DNA from: Anaeramoeba flamelloides
Taxonomy: Eukaryota > Metamonada > Anaeramoebidae
Length of the DNA stretch: 64,000 nucleotides
Assembly: GCA_027625915.1 (NCBI GenBank)
Contig: JANTQA010000033.1
Span: forward strand, 9,300,001 to 9,364,000
Reading direction: 5' to 3'
Shown: one piece after another, positions 29,301-41,847 of the stretch
Position numbering within the stretch: the first letter of the stretch is position 1
Layout of the letters: each line of letters starts with the position of its first letter
The notes under the pieces: generated by a model
Databases searched by the model: none
Told to the model about the DNA's origin: nothing
The model's input: the letters and a program-made list of their open reading frames with translations, nothing else
Translations under genes and position numbers: made by a program

Positions 29301-29649
29301 TATTTCATCTGTTTCTTAAAAAGTTGAAAAAACTGGGGAAAAGGTATGATTTTGTTCAATTTTTTCAAATTCGAAAGATTGTAGTGTAATAAATATTTAT
29401 TATGAGTTATTTTACATTATTGTTGTTTTATTCGATAAAAAGATGGCCTTGAAAATTATCAGTTATTATCTAGTCAATTAAATATCCTAAAGTGGACTTT
29501 AACTAAAATTTAAAATCAGATCCATTTAAAAATTTTAACTAGCAAAAAAATATTCTTTTTTTCTTAAATATAGAGTTTTCTTAAATGTGGCATTACTAAA
29601 TAAAAATAAAAAATAGGGGCTAAAGATTGTTAAGTTCTAGTAAACTATC

Positions 29650-30160
29650 TTTTATAATAATTGGTCCATTAAAAATCAAATTTTAAATAAAAATATTTTT
29701 AATAATTGAAGTTATCTATTATAATATAAAAATTTAGATTTTAATATTCAATACTATACTCAAGAGATATTTATTTTTTGTCTAAAAATAAAAGAAAGAA
29801 AAATAAAAAAAACTTTTTAAAAAAAATTGAGAAATTTATTTTGAAAGAAGCATTACATGAAAAATAGATAATTTAAAAAATTAATAAAACCCGTTTATCG
29901 ATTCTCCTTCCATTTGAATAACTAAATCTAATCTCTTTTTCATATTTGAAACCAAAATTTTCATTAATTCATCTGTTACTTCTTTCAATTGTTCATTTTC
30001 ATTTTCTATTTTAACAAAACACTGTTGAAAAAATAAAAAAGAGAAAAAATGATTCATTTGCAAACTTTTCATTATGAGAGGAAAATTTTCAAAACGATAC
30101 AAAAGCAATTCATTATTCAAATCTAAAGTGGGCCAATTATTATGAAATTTAGTTTATATT
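29650..30160. repeat. dispersed repeat, family J, copy 2, with a coding-like insert
   Basis: Outer blocks match 7400-7640. Between about 29850 and 30130 lies extra sequence with a minus-strand open frame (30145-29881) containing LDLNNELLLYRFENFPLIMK and ending QMEGESINGFY. Its composition is protein-like, but I recognise no family and no partner exons. It may be a captured gene fragment. Confidence 0.4.
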
Positions 30161-30623
30161 GATTTGATTGGAAATAATATAAATTAACGGGGGGGGTGAA
30201 ATATGAATTAGAAAAATAGGTTTGTCTAATTTATTTTTTTAACTTCTTTTATTTAGAATAAGTTACTAATAACTATTATTCATTTAATATGTTTTTAAAG
30301 ATAAAATAGTAATTATTTACGAAAGTGTACAACAAAACCTAATAAAAAACTTATTCATCAACTTTCGAGAAATGAGTTATCATTTTGAAAATAATTCATT
30401 TTTTTGAATTAATTTTCTGTTAAAGGAAACAGATCTTTTTTATTAATATTTTAGAATCGGCAAATCCAAAGAAAAATTTATCCAAACATTTTTATTTTTT
30501 TGAAATCTCTCCTAAAGTTATTAGTAAACACAAAGAAACTTCTCATAAATTTAATAGTAAATTCAAAATAACTTTTACCAAATCTTAAAATTGAAAAAAA
30601 AAAGTAACAATCTGATTACCATA

Positions 30624-30820
30624 CAGTCAGTTTCACTTTTAAGGTACAAACTTTCAACGAAATTTAAGGCACAAAAAAATCTCAAATTGAGGCACAAAAT
30701 TTGGAATTTTTTTTTTTTACAATTTATTTTACTAGAATTTGAATTTTGTACTTTAATTTGAGATTTTTTTTGTGCCTTAAATTTCGTTGAAAGTTTATGC
30801 CTTAAAAGTGAAACTGACTG
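30624..30820. mobile_element. Tc1/mariner-type MITE, family C, copy 3 (best preserved)
   Basis: A 197-bp near-perfect hairpin: CAGTCAGTTTCACTTTTAAG at left, and the same sequence inverted at right, flanked by TA at 30622-30623 and 30821-30822. The arms are about 80 bp each around a T-rich centre, so it could fold into one long RNA hairpin if transcribed. Confidence 0.85.
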
Positions 30821-30999
30821 TAAAGATCAAAATCTCTTTCAATACTATTTTTAGAAATTTAATTATTGTTTTGAAAAGTTTTATCAATTTTTCTCATTTA
30901 GAAAGTTCATAATCCAACATAATCTGAATTATCTCAAAAATAAATATTTTCTTTGAATAAGATTGAAATCTTATTGTCTGTAAAGGAAGTGGACCAAAA

Positions 31000-32124
31000 T
31001 ATACTTGAAAACACTAGCTTGAAAAAATAAAAGTGAAAAAAAAAGGTTATACAAAACTATGCATTCCTTAACCTTTCATCCTTAAATAATAAAATTTATT
31101 TACAATATAATGAAAATTACATAACTTTAAATTCATGAGATTATTGTATTTATTGTTTTTAGTATTACCAACTTTTTTAAAGGTCTATATTCAAGAAAAA
31201 AATGTATTTTTCTTGTAAAAAATTATAAATAAACCGAAGAATGAAGTATAGTTTAATTCAATCTGGAGATATTTACTTTGATAGATAATAACGAATAGTT
31301 TTGAAAATATTTTACTCATCTAATAAAACTGAAACAGAGAAAAAAAATTCCTAATGATAATTATTGAGAGTGTCCAAGTTTTTTTTTTGCTTTTTGGAAC
31401 AAACCGAAAATTTATTAAATTTTCTGTTCATTTCAAAAATTAAAAAAAACCTGACGGAAAATCAAAAACAAAATATTTTTTTCAATTTAAAAGAATAAAT
31501 AATTCCATAATAGTCAAAATAATTGGTTATCCATTTGAAATATATTTATCAAATTTCCAATGCTTTTAAAATTTATGATTATAACCTTTTAACTGTAAAC
31601 AAAATTTACCATTTTTTTACTATTAAATTTAAAAAAAAATCTTACTGGAGAATTGAATTTTCCAACTTAAATTTCCAAATATCTTTAAAAATAATTTTTG
31701 ATCCAAGATCTTTTATTAACCAATAGTGTTTATTATAAGTGAAGTTATCAAAAAGTCAAAAATTAGTAAATTTTTACTTTTTTATGAAACATTTTTTTCA
31801 TGATAGTGAAATAAAAACTTCAAAGTTATGAAATAACCTAGGATAAAAAATTTACTTTATTTCAAAAAAAGTTCAAATTTATTTTCAAACTTGAAAAAAA
31901 TATAATTTATTTTATATAAAGAACAGTTTGAATAACTTTTTTCTATTTGTTCAACCAAAAAATCTAAAAAAAAAATCAAGCGATAACTTAAAAATATCTC
32001 CCAAAATAATTTTTTGAAAAACTGGAAAATTCAACTTAAAACAATAAAAAATACTTTAGAATTAAATTATATTTCATTATAATAAATAATAACCAAATTT
32101 CTATTATTTCAGTGGGTTAAAGTA
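31000..32124. other. intergenic, nothing recognised apart from repeat scraps
   Basis: A weak family F-like scrap (GTGTCCAAGTTTTTTTTTTG, then AACCTGACGGAAAATC) lies at 31370-31465. No coding block is convincing. Confidence 0.4.
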
Positions 32125-32314
32125 CCCAGTTCCACTTTTAAGACACAAACTATCGAGGAAATTTAAGACACGTAAAAATCTCCAATTAAAGCTTATTTTT
32201 TGGAATTTTTTTCCCGAAAATTATTTTACAAGAATTTCACTTGTGTTTTTTAATTTGAGATTTTTTTTGTGTCCTAAATTTAGTTGAAAGTTTTCTCTTA
32301 AAAGTGGATCTAAA
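32125..32314. mobile_element. Tc1/mariner-type MITE, family C, copy 4
   Basis: TA-flanked fold-back of about 190 bp: CCCAGTTCCACTTTTAAGAC at left, inverse of TTTAGATCCACTTTTAAGAG at right. More diverged than copy 3. Confidence 0.65.
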
Positions 32315-33354
32315 TATAATAAAAAGAAGATTAAATGTTTAAATATATGTTTAAATATTTAGAAAACATTTTTTCTCAGAATTTCAAAGAAATAAAATGA
32401 ATTAAAATTCTAATAAAAAAAAATTAATGAATATTCTGAAATAACTGATTTTAAGAATAATAATACATTTTTTCCGACTCTTAATATTTGAAAAAAAATA
32501 TTATAAAATCTTTTAAATTCAAGAAATTTAATATTATAGAATAAAATGAATGCTCCATTTTTTTTGATCTTCGAAGTTTCAATATTGATTTATTTTTATG
32601 GGTTGTTTAAAATAAATAGAAAGTTTATTCGTTATTTGTGCAAATAAACTCTCATAAATTACTCAAAGTGAGATTTCCGATAATTAAAATGTTGTGAAAA
32701 ATTTTTATATTTTCTCTAATTCTCATCCAAAAATACAAACAAGAAAGAGTCAGGATCGATAGACAGAAAATTTAATTTAAATAAAGAACTTGTTTAAAGA
32801 TGATTACTCATATTCTCTAAAGTTGATAAATGAAATTTTAGGAAGTCGGTCTTAATTGTATCTTTGTGTAAATAATTACTCTATTAACTTTTGGGTTACA
32901 ATAAATAAGAGTTGCTAGTCCCTTAAAAAAAAATATGAAAAATGTGATTCGATGTCAAACTTTTTAAAAATGAGAAAAAATGATCAAAACCTTCTAAAAA
33001 CAAGAATTTATCTCTGAAAATAATATTTAAAGTAAATTAGGTTTTCTAGTAATCAGTTTTTTTCTTTGTTTGTGTGTTTTAAAAGAAGTAAATTATTATG
33101 TTTGAAATATTGAGAAGTTTTTGAAAAGATTTTTGTTTTAGTTAACTAAGTGAAAATTTGAGATCATTTGTTAAAAAAAAAAATTCAAAATTGGTTTACC
33201 AGCTCATACTTTTTCTCTCTTTGTTATTCCCACTCTACCTGAAAATGAAAAAATTACGTAATTATTTCGAGCAAACACACTCATCATGAAAAACCGATCT
33301 TTTGAGAATATTTTCATTTTTTCAAATCCACGCAGCTTAATCAAAACACAACAG

Positions 33355-35532
33355 ATGAGTCACTATAACTTTCGAAAGATCCGAGCTGTATTACCATCAA
33401 AACAGTTTGTTGATAATGTTTTAAACAAAACTCAGAGAAGAACACCAACTGTGATCCGTCCAGGATTTAAAATTATTCGAATTCGTGATTTTTATATTCG
33501 AAAAGTAAGGACTGTTCAGTCCATGATCCATGACAAGTTTGGGCAAATCTTGGATGACTTTCCTGATTTGAATTCGATCCACCCATTTTATTCTGATTTA
33601 CTGAACATCCTATATGATCGTGATCATTACAAAATTGCCTTGGGATCAATGTCCATTTCGCGAAACATTGTTGACCATATTGCCAAGCATTACATTTCGC
33701 AAATTAAATACGGAGACTCTTTGTTTAGATGTAAAACCTTAAAAAGGGCAGCGTTGGGAAGACTTTGTACTGTAATCAGGAAACAAAAGGATTCATTGAG
33801 CTATTTGGAACAAGTGCGACAACATCTTTCAAGATACCCATCGATTGATCCCACAACAAGGACTTTGATCATTACAGGGTACCCCAATGTTGGTAAGTCA
33901 AGTTTTATGAACACCATCACACGAGCAAACGTTGATGTGCAACCTTACCCATTTACAACAAAGTCTTTGTTTGTTGGCCACTTTGATTATGATTTCCAAA
34001 GATGGCAATGTCTCGACACACCAGGTATCTTGGACCACCCATTAATTAAGCGTAATACAATCGAAATGCAAGCAATCACGGCGCTTGCTTATATCAAATC
34101 GACAATTTTATTTTTTATTGACATTTCCGAGACGTGTGGTTATTCCATTCATCAGCAGGTTACCTTGTTCCGTTCCATTTCAAGGTTATTTGTTGGCAAG
34201 CCAATTGTACTTGTCTTATCAAAAATTGATCTGAGGAAGCCAAACGAACTCTCCCAGGAAGAACGGAAAATTATAGAGTGTGTTTGGGATAAGGAATTGC
34301 CAAAAGAAACCTTTTCTGATGAAGAAGAAGAAAATGAAAAGGAAAATGAAAAAGAAGAATTAGAAGAAGAAGACGAAGAAAAAGATTTGATAATTGGACA
34401 GGAAAATGACGAGTCTCTTGGGATGGCATTATTTAATCGAGAATTAGATTGGGACATCGATTGGGAATTAAAAGATGGGTTTTTAATGGCCAGCGATGAA
34501 AGAGTAAAATTAGTAGCCATTAGCTCCAAAGGAGAAATGGGTATCGCCAAGGTTATTGAGCAATCGTGTGATTTATTAAAATCCGAAAGAGTCGAAAAAA
34601 AGGTAAGATCAAGCGAAATGGATAAAAATTTGAATAGATTGCATGTAGCAATTCCTGAAAAGCGTGATGAATTCGAAAGGCCACCAAATATCCCCAAAAG
34701 TATTCTGGAAATGAGAGAAAAGAAAAAACAGAAGGGTTATGTTAAACCAAAAAAAACACTTTCAAGAGATCTTGAAAAGCAAAACGGGGGGTATGGCAAA
34801 TATGATATTGATCTCCGAAAGGAATGGATCTTAGAAAATGAAGAATGGAAGGATGATATCATTCCAGAAATTTGGGAAGGCAAGAATATTGCTGATTTTA
34901 TCGACCCAGAGATTGAAAGGAAATTAGATGAATTGGAAAAGGAAGAAGAAGAAATAATTAGAAAAATGGAGGAAGCAGATTCGCAAGAAATGGAAGTGAA
35001 TGATTTGAATCAAACACAAGAAAAAATGTTAGACAAAATTCGAGAGAAAAAAATGTTAAAAATTTTGAAAAAAAATAGAGAAAAAACTAGGGGAAGAAAA
35101 TCGATTCCTACAAATAAAAATACTAAAAAAAGTATTTCCTCTTTAAAGGAACATTTAAAAGATATGGGTCTTCCAGACCTTCCTTTAAAGCAAGCTAAAA
35201 AAAGGCACCTCACAACCAAAAGAGGCAGAGAAAAACTAAGAAAGGGCATGATGAAAGAATTACACAACACTCAAAAGGAAGTACAGATCGGACAAGGTGT
35301 CGTCTTAAATAAAGATCGATCCAGAGTTCGATCAAGAAGTGTTGACCCTCGCTATAAGGGTTTCAAAGATGAAACTCAACTCAAATTGGCTCGAAAAATT
35401 GCAGTTAAGCAATTTGAAAAAAAGAAAAACAGATATATGCCAAAGGGTGAAGGTGACAGATCCATCGTTACCTATAGACCAAAACATCTCTTTTCGGGTA
35501 AAAGAGGAATTGGCTCTGCAGATTGGAGATAA
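33355..35532 (+). CDS. NOG1: NOG1-family nucleolar GTPase (GTPBP4), 60S ribosome biogenesis
   Basis: NOG1 is an Obg-related GTPase bound to pre-60S particles in the nucleolus. From the ATG at 33355 the product is 725 residues and lines up with yeast and human NOG1 from its first residues. Highlights: TQRRTPTVIRPGFKIIRIR near the start; the helical N-terminal domain through LKRAALGRL and YLEQVRQHLSR; G1 GYPNVGKSS near residue 175; G3 DTPGILD; G4 as SKID in place of NKxD; a G5-like SSKGE. After G4 there is an acidic insert of about 45 residues (34318-34400 and beyond). The conserved C-terminal parts are present (NGGYGKYDIDLRKEW, IPEIWEGKNIADF), then a Lys/Arg-rich tail. An in-frame ATG at 33286 would add 23 residues with no family counterpart. 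Intronless. The 95 bp upstream are CT-richer than their surroundings and probably hold the promoter. Confidence 0.95.
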   Translation: MSHYNFRKIRAVLPSKQFVDNVLNKTQRRTPTVIRPGFKIIRIRDFYIRKVRTVQSMIHDKFGQILDDFPDLNSIHPFYSDLLNILYDRDHYKIALGSMSISRNIVDHIAKHYISQIKYGDSLFRCKTLKRAALGRLCTVIRKQKDSLSYLEQVRQHLSRYPSIDPTTRTLIITGYPNVGKSSFMNTITRANVDVQPYPFTTKSLFVGHFDYDFQRWQCLDTPGILDHPLIKRNTIEMQAITALAYIKSTILFFIDISETCGYSIHQQVTLFRSISRLFVGKPIVLVLSKIDLRKPNELSQEERKIIECVWDKELPKETFSDEEEENEKENEKEELEEEDEEKDLIIGQENDESLGMALFNRELDWDIDWELKDGFLMASDERVKLVAISSKGEMGIAKVIEQSCDLLKSERVEKKVRSSEMDKNLNRLHVAIPEKRDEFERPPNIPKSILEMREKKKQKGYVKPKKTLSRDLEKQNGGYGKYDIDLRKEWILENEEWKDDIIPEIWEGKNIADFIDPEIERKLDELEKEEEEIIRKMEEADSQEMEVNDLNQTQEKMLDKIREKKMLKILKKNREKTRGRKSIPTNKNTKKSISSLKEHLKDMGLPDLPLKQAKKRHLTTKRGREKLRKGMMKELHNTQKEVQIGQGVVLNKDRSRVRSRSVDPRYKGFKDETQLKLARKIAVKQFEKKKNRYMPKGEGDRSIVTYRPKHLFSGKRGIGSADWR

Positions 35533-36026
35533 TTGTTTTTATTATTAATATTATTATAATTGGAGTTTTTTTATTCATATTGTTTTTTAAATAAATTAAT
35601 AATTAAGAATAAAATTAGAATAAATTTTTCTATATTTATTAGATTGATAGATTTTTTTCTGTTAAATACAGTTTTGATTTTTGATTTTAGAATTTTTTTT
35701 TTTTTTTTTTTCATTTTTCGATGAAATAATTAGTAAAATTTCAACCATTTGTGCGAAGAAGAGAGAAACTTCAAATTTATGGAAAAAGAAAGTTATAAAA
35801 ATTTGAAATAAAATATTTTGTTTCTATCAGGATTTGATTTTTTGATTTATTTATAGTAAACAAGTTGTTTTGATCTAAAAACAAAAAAAATTTTTTTGAT
35901 TTTATTTTCGGTAAAAAAAAGGAAAATTGTTGGAACAACATGTAGGAAGTCTATGGTAGAAAATTTTTAAAAATAAATTTATTTTTAAATATTATAAATA
36001 TGTTCTTTCTTTGATGTTTGAAATAT

Positions 36027-36770
36027 ATCCTGAAAATAGCCTAAGATTAATAATATATGAAAATATTTTAATCACTAAAAAAACACTGTTTGAAGAACCT
36101 ATACGAAACCTGAGTGTCCAGAGATAGATGGTTAAATAATTTATTTTTTTTTTGGGTAAAGTATTTTTTTTTTAAATTTCTACATATAACCTCTCTGAAG
36201 TTTTTTGGTAATTTTTAAGTATATTTGAGTATGTTAGTTCTTGTTACCAAAAGGATGTTTGGGTTGGATATGGATTGTGTTTGGTTGTGGTGTGTTAAAA
36301 TTAAACCAATATCTCTTCTTGAATGAGAAGTTTAACAAGTAAAAGTTGTGTTGGCTTATGTGGTTGTGGTGGTGGGGGGGGTGTTTTGGTGAAGTTCGGG
36401 TAGAATGTTTCCTTGTTTATTTTTGTGTTACTTGATATGTACTATTTTATATCATCTGAAAATTATCAGTAACAATATATAATTAGAAATTATCTTTATC
36501 AATACATTTCTTTTCATTATTAAAACCCATTAAACAATGATAAGAAGGGTTATAAACATCTAAGAAACAAATTACTTTCACACAAAATGGATTGAATACT
36601 ATTCCCCCAAATTTTCATTTTTTTAATTTTATGTTTTTTCAGTAAAAAAAAAAATATTACAATAAAATTCTATTTTGGGGATTAAACTGTGTATATTGGC
36701 ACTATTGTTTCGTAGAATTTGTTCAAAAAATTTTCATATATTTTCGATTTTCTGTTATTTTCAGGAATAG
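36027..36770. mobile_element. TIR element, family B, copy 1
   Basis: Terminal inverted repeats of about 120 bp contain AAACTGTGTATATTGGCACT at right and a diverged inverse at left, each ending in a CCTGAAAATA-type block. The interior is strongly strand-biased, G/T-rich on this strand (a run of eight G's near 36375). It matches 45904-46690 in reverse orientation over its whole length. TTGA flanks the ends and may be the target-site duplication. Confidence 0.65.
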
Positions 36771-37699
36771 TTGATCGATTCACTTTTAGAAGAGATTTTT
36801 CATTTTTTAAATTTCTTTGGGATATTTGAACAAATATCAATTTATAAATAAATTTTTAATAAAATTGTTTTCAAAAAACAAATCAAAATATTGAAAAGAG
36901 TTAAAATCAATTAGGAAAAAGAAATGAAAAAATCATGAAAGAAACTTTACTATACAAAGAATTAGACTATAACTTACAAATAATATTTTAATTAATAATG
37001 CCCCTTATCAATTTAATAATGGAAATAATATTATAAATATTGTCAGGCTCTTAAATTTCTTGAGGAATTGTAGTTAAATTTTTTATAAGTTCTTCAATTT
37101 TTTGGATAAATTTTTTTTTTAGAAGGGGAAAAAAATAAATAAACAAATAATAATTGTAATATATTTATAATCAACGTATAATTTATTCCAAAAGTTGCTA
37201 CATATAATTAGAAATACTAATTAACTTATTTTCAGTCTCAAAAATCTAACCCTTTTAGTTGATTTTTTTGATCCAAAAATCCAAATACAAATTATTAAAG
37301 TAAATTTCTTTTAATATAATCCCAATTTTTGGTAATTTATGGGAGATTTTATGAATAAATAATTTAATTTTTGAATCTTTTTTAAAAAATACTATCATAA
37401 TAAATAGAATATCAAAGATCTTAAGAATAGAAATTTTTTTTTTTATTTTATTTCCAATATTATATCAAATTTCTTGGAATTTAAAAGATTATTTATTATT
37501 CTTTTAAAACATATTAAGTGTATAAAAATTGGACTATTATTATTTGAATAAATTATTTGAGATTATTTCATTATTCATTATCTTTATCATAATTATTGTA
37601 AGTAAATATTTTTTTTATGTTTGAAAAGATTGAAAAAATTGAGAAAATTTAATAAAACTTAATTATATTTTTGAATTGTTGGGTTATTAGTAACTCATT

Positions 37700-38050
37700 G
37701 AAATTAAAAGGGTTATTAGGATGACTTTTGTGATTTACTGTAGATTTTTTCCATGCCCAATGGGCAACTTGAAACCAAATATTGTATACTGAAATTGCCC
37801 CTCTTTTGATTGATACAATTCAAATAAAAAAAATCAGAATTAGTGTGATCTAGTAAACTTTCAGAAAGAAAATTCAATTAAAAAAAAAGATTAAAAGAAT
37901 ATAAAAAATTAAAAAATCAAATTGATAAAAAAATTTCCTTGTTTCTTATTTTAAATTTCCAAAGAGTTAAATTTCTTTAATCCAAAACAACTATTTTTTT
38001 TTAAGTACACAATCTTTTTAATTTGATTTAATCTAATCTTTGGTTATTTT
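37700..38050 (-). repeat. dispersed repeat, family L, copy 2
   Basis: Reverse-orientation partner of 8450-8760: GAAATTGCCCCTCTTTTGAT and following blocks match the inverse of copy 1. Confidence 0.5.
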
Positions 38051-38127
38051 ATAACCCTTTAAATTTGACAAAGTAGGGATTTTAGAACAATACTGAATAA
38101 CAATAGATCATTTTAGAATAAAAAATG

Positions 38128-38130
38128 AAC

Positions 38131-38160
<30 letters not shown>
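38128..38160. repeat. TA microsatellite
   Basis: Uninterrupted TA dinucleotides. Similar tracts are at about 4087, 26516 and 46905. Confidence 0.9.
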
Positions 38161-38164
<4 letters not shown>

Positions 38165-40559
38165 AGGAGATCTTAAAAAGTAACCAAAGATCAACATTTC
38201 AAAACTAAAATAGTAGTTTTCATAATATTTATTCAGTACCATTCAAAAGGGTAATTGAGTCTCGCTCTTTGACATTTTTTCTAAAAAGGTACTTTTTTTA
38301 AGTATTTATTTTTGGAGAGTGGCTTTGCTTCACATGTTGGTTCGTTTTTGATTGTTATTAGGAACTCTTAAAAACGACAAAATTTTTTTAATCCATTATT
38401 GAAAAATTTTTTTTTTACTTTAGTGACTCGAACCTTAGGGGAGTAGCCACCATAAAGCCAAAATTTTAACTTATTAATATTTTGGAAGAAGATCAAAAAA
38501 TAATATTTTTTACTTTGGTTATAACTAGTTGTTTTAGTATCTAAAGTACTTGTAGAAAAACATTTTATTAATTTTTTTTTTCACTGGTAAAATTAAATGC
38601 AACAATATAATACTAAGTTGATTTGTTTATGTTACTTTGGGGAATGTTAAATGGTTTAACTTTTATTCTTATCCCAACATTTTATTGTGGCATTTTATTT
38701 TATGTTGGAAAAAAACTCAAATTTTTTTTAAACAAAGCACCTTAAATAATAAAAAAAAAAAAAAAAAGTCAGTTGTAAGATACAATTGTAAATTAAAAAA
38801 ATAAGTGAATTTGTTTGCTTCTGGTATAAGATTCTTATTTTTATTGAACTTATCTAGAATTTAAAAGGGGTAATATGTACTTTGATCAATAAAAATATAA
38901 AAATGAACTAACACACCATTTTAAGATTGTACATATTATATTAAATCGATTTGGGAAATATTTTAAATTAAAACTATTGTTTTTAAAAGATGATCTGTCA
39001 AGATCATTTTTTAACAAAAGAGAATTAAAAATATAGGATATAATTAATGATTTCTATTATCTTAGGTATTTGTAATGTTAGTAAATTTAATATTATAAAG
39101 TTGGGATTCGAGGATTATTCCAAAAATTTAAAGTTTTAGCAAATTAAATGTTCAATCAGTCCACAAACAAGATCAAATCCACAAGAAAAATATCTTTTGA
39201 TCTGATCATTGGTTTAATTTAGTCTTTTGGTTGGTTTTTCAAATTTCATTCTTTCTTTGGAAAGCCATTGTATAATCAAATTATTATAGTTCTAATTCTA
39301 AAATTTGTTGAAATGACTTAGAAAAGTTTCACAGTATTAAAAATCGAAATAATTTTATACACTGATATGAAGAACAATATCATGATTTACCATTTACTCT
39401 TATTAAATAGAATCTCGCAATTCCAAATATTTACACATGTAATAAAAACTGATTAGGAATTCAAATAAAAATACTAGATTAATAATGTGTTTTGAAATGA
39501 ATAATTATTATGAATTCAAAGTATTATTTAAAATATACAAAATATCGAATTTTTAAAGATTGGAAAAGCAATAGAAATATTTTTTTTTTTTTTGATTTTA
39601 TTGTTCTGATATCTTTTGTCAAATTGGGGAGTTGAAGTTGAGTATATATTGTAAAAAATGTTTTAAATTTATAATAGTTCAATAATCCTAAAACAATGAT
39701 ATATTTGTATTTATGAAAATTTAAACGAATTATCAAGAAAATATTATCACTCTTTTGTACGATAAAAGAAAAAGTGAGTTAATTATTTTATTAATTATAA
39801 ATAAGTTACTAAAACCTTTCTAGTAAGGTAAAACAAAGTGTTTAATTAATTAATATAAAATTGTTTGTTAATATTAAAATAATATTATCAAATAAAATGA
39901 ATTGTTACTAATAAAACTTGATATGACACTATTAAATATAAAATTATATAAGAAATATCTCTTAACCTGAAACTCTTTTTTATAAAATAGATTTTTAAAC
40001 AAACATAATTATTATAATTATATTTTGAGATCTCAAGAATATTTGTATTTGGTAAATATTTACCTATCTGGTTTTAATGTAATAATTATTAAGTATTATA
40101 ATCAATATAATCTGAAAACTAAAAGTGAAAAGTTTTGTTTTTATATACCAAAAAATAATCCATAAAAAATTAAATAAAATACTCCAAATATAATTTTTTT
40201 TTAAAAAATATTTTCTCTGAAATTTTAATTGTAAAAGTTAATAAAATTAAAGTTTGAGATTTTGTTATTATTTTAAATTTTATGGGAATCTAGAACTTAA
40301 GAACACCAATATAATTTATAATTACATATCACATATTTCAATTTTAGATATTTTTATGGTGTTACTATTCCCTTAATTTTAATTTTGTAATAGTAATATT
40401 AAAAATATAAACTCTTTTTCAAATAAAAGGGAGAAAAAAAATTTTAAGAATTATTCATAAATGAATCAAATTAATTGTAGTATCATTCTAAAATCTAAGA
40501 AACGCTTTAAAACATAAAAAAACACTCAACTGAATCTTTAAAACTCATTAAAACTAAAC
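38161..40559. other. intergenic, nothing recognised
   Basis: Very AT-rich. A slightly less AT-rich patch at 38240-38480 shows no consistent frame; a TTCGAGTCA on its minus strand does not extend to a tRNA fold. Confidence 0.4.
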
Positions 40560-41420
40560 AATAAAAATTATAATTCAATATTTTAAAAATTGGTGTGCCC
40601 TTTTATTTGAAATGAGAAATCTCGTTTTGTAAATTGTAATGAAAAAAATTATAAACCCAATAAAAACCTTTGAACAAGGCGAATTGGGAAAAAGTTCTCA
40701 ACATTTTATTGATAATTCTTTACACGTCAAACTTTTGTTCTTTAAAGTCTCATATTCAATATAAAGCCACAATTCATCTGGGTATTTTGTTGGAATGTTT
40801 TTTCTTTTATTTTTTCTTTTCTAGGTTCCATACATCAGCCCAATAATGGGCTTTCTTAATTCCCATATCTAGCTCATTCGAAATCAAACTTCAACTGTTT
40901 CCATTTTGATACTTATAGATTATTTCCAAATTGATTTCTTCTTATCTTGCTTTTTCATTTTCCAACTGTTCAATATCCATAAATAAAAAAACCAAAAAAA
41001 TGAAAAAATGAATAATTAAAATGAAAATCACCAATAAGTAATTATCTTATTAACAATCAAATACGATGATATTGATGATTTGAGAGGTGTGCCCTTTTGT
41101 TTGAAAAATAGTTTATATCTTGTAAAATTTTCCAGGTTCTACAAAAGTATTTTGGGAGAATTTTTAATTTGAGTTGTTGATGGTTTTATCATTTCTTTTT
41201 TGTTCAACAAACTGAAAAAAAATAATTCGAAATATTCTTTGAGTTAAGAACTTGAAATATTTTTCTACTTTTAAATAAATATTGTAATTTTTGTTGAAAT
41301 TAAGTAGATTTTTCATCCTAGATATTTTTAGTACTAGGCTCTTTAACTTTAAAGTGTATTTTTTGTACACTTCCTTTCCAAACAATAAGATTTCTTTCTT
41401 CTCCAACCAAACTATATTTT
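40560..41420 (-). pseudogene. decayed coding region, unidentified
   Basis: On the minus strand, protein-like segments follow one another in shifting frames with several breaks: an open stretch at 41406-41164 (containing EILLFGKEVYKKYTLKLK), then DIEQLENEKAR, GIKKAHYWADVWNLEKK, and KYPDELWLYIEYETLKNKSL followed by TCKELSIKC and ELFPNSPCSK. The last part resembles a helix-turn-helix region of pogo/Tigger-like transposases, but only loosely. A 45-bp direct repeat starting GGTGTGCCCTTTT occurs at 40592 and 41086. It could be a dead DNA transposon or a dead host gene. Confidence 0.4.
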
Positions 41421-41847
41421 TTTGAATAATTCGGTAATTTTGAATTTTGAACTTTTTCTACAATGAGAAAAATGGATCAAAACTTTTTTAAATACAATAA
41501 CTAATTTCCAAAAATAACTTTAAAAGGAATGTTGGGTTTTTTAACAATCATTTTTTTACTGGGTTTTTCTATTTCAAAACACGTTCAAATTTTTATTATT
41601 TTGCCATTTGATGAACTTGAATACTTTTTTTAGAGACACAATCCCTTAATATGAAGAAATTAATTAACATATTTTATCAGTTTCAGAGACTAACAGGTTG
41701 TACCCAATTTCAAAAGCTCTTTTGATGATAATTAAAGTTTAATTTTGTAACTCTGGTTTTTACATAAATATTAATTTTTAAATCATTATTTTTCTTATTT
41801 ATTATTTTCTTGGATTGGCAACCGAAAAGCTGGTTAATTTTTCACTC

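Noticed and set aside
38430-38480. tRNA-like TTCGAGTCA on the minus strand
   Set aside because: No pairing T stem, no acceptor stem and no anticodon arm.
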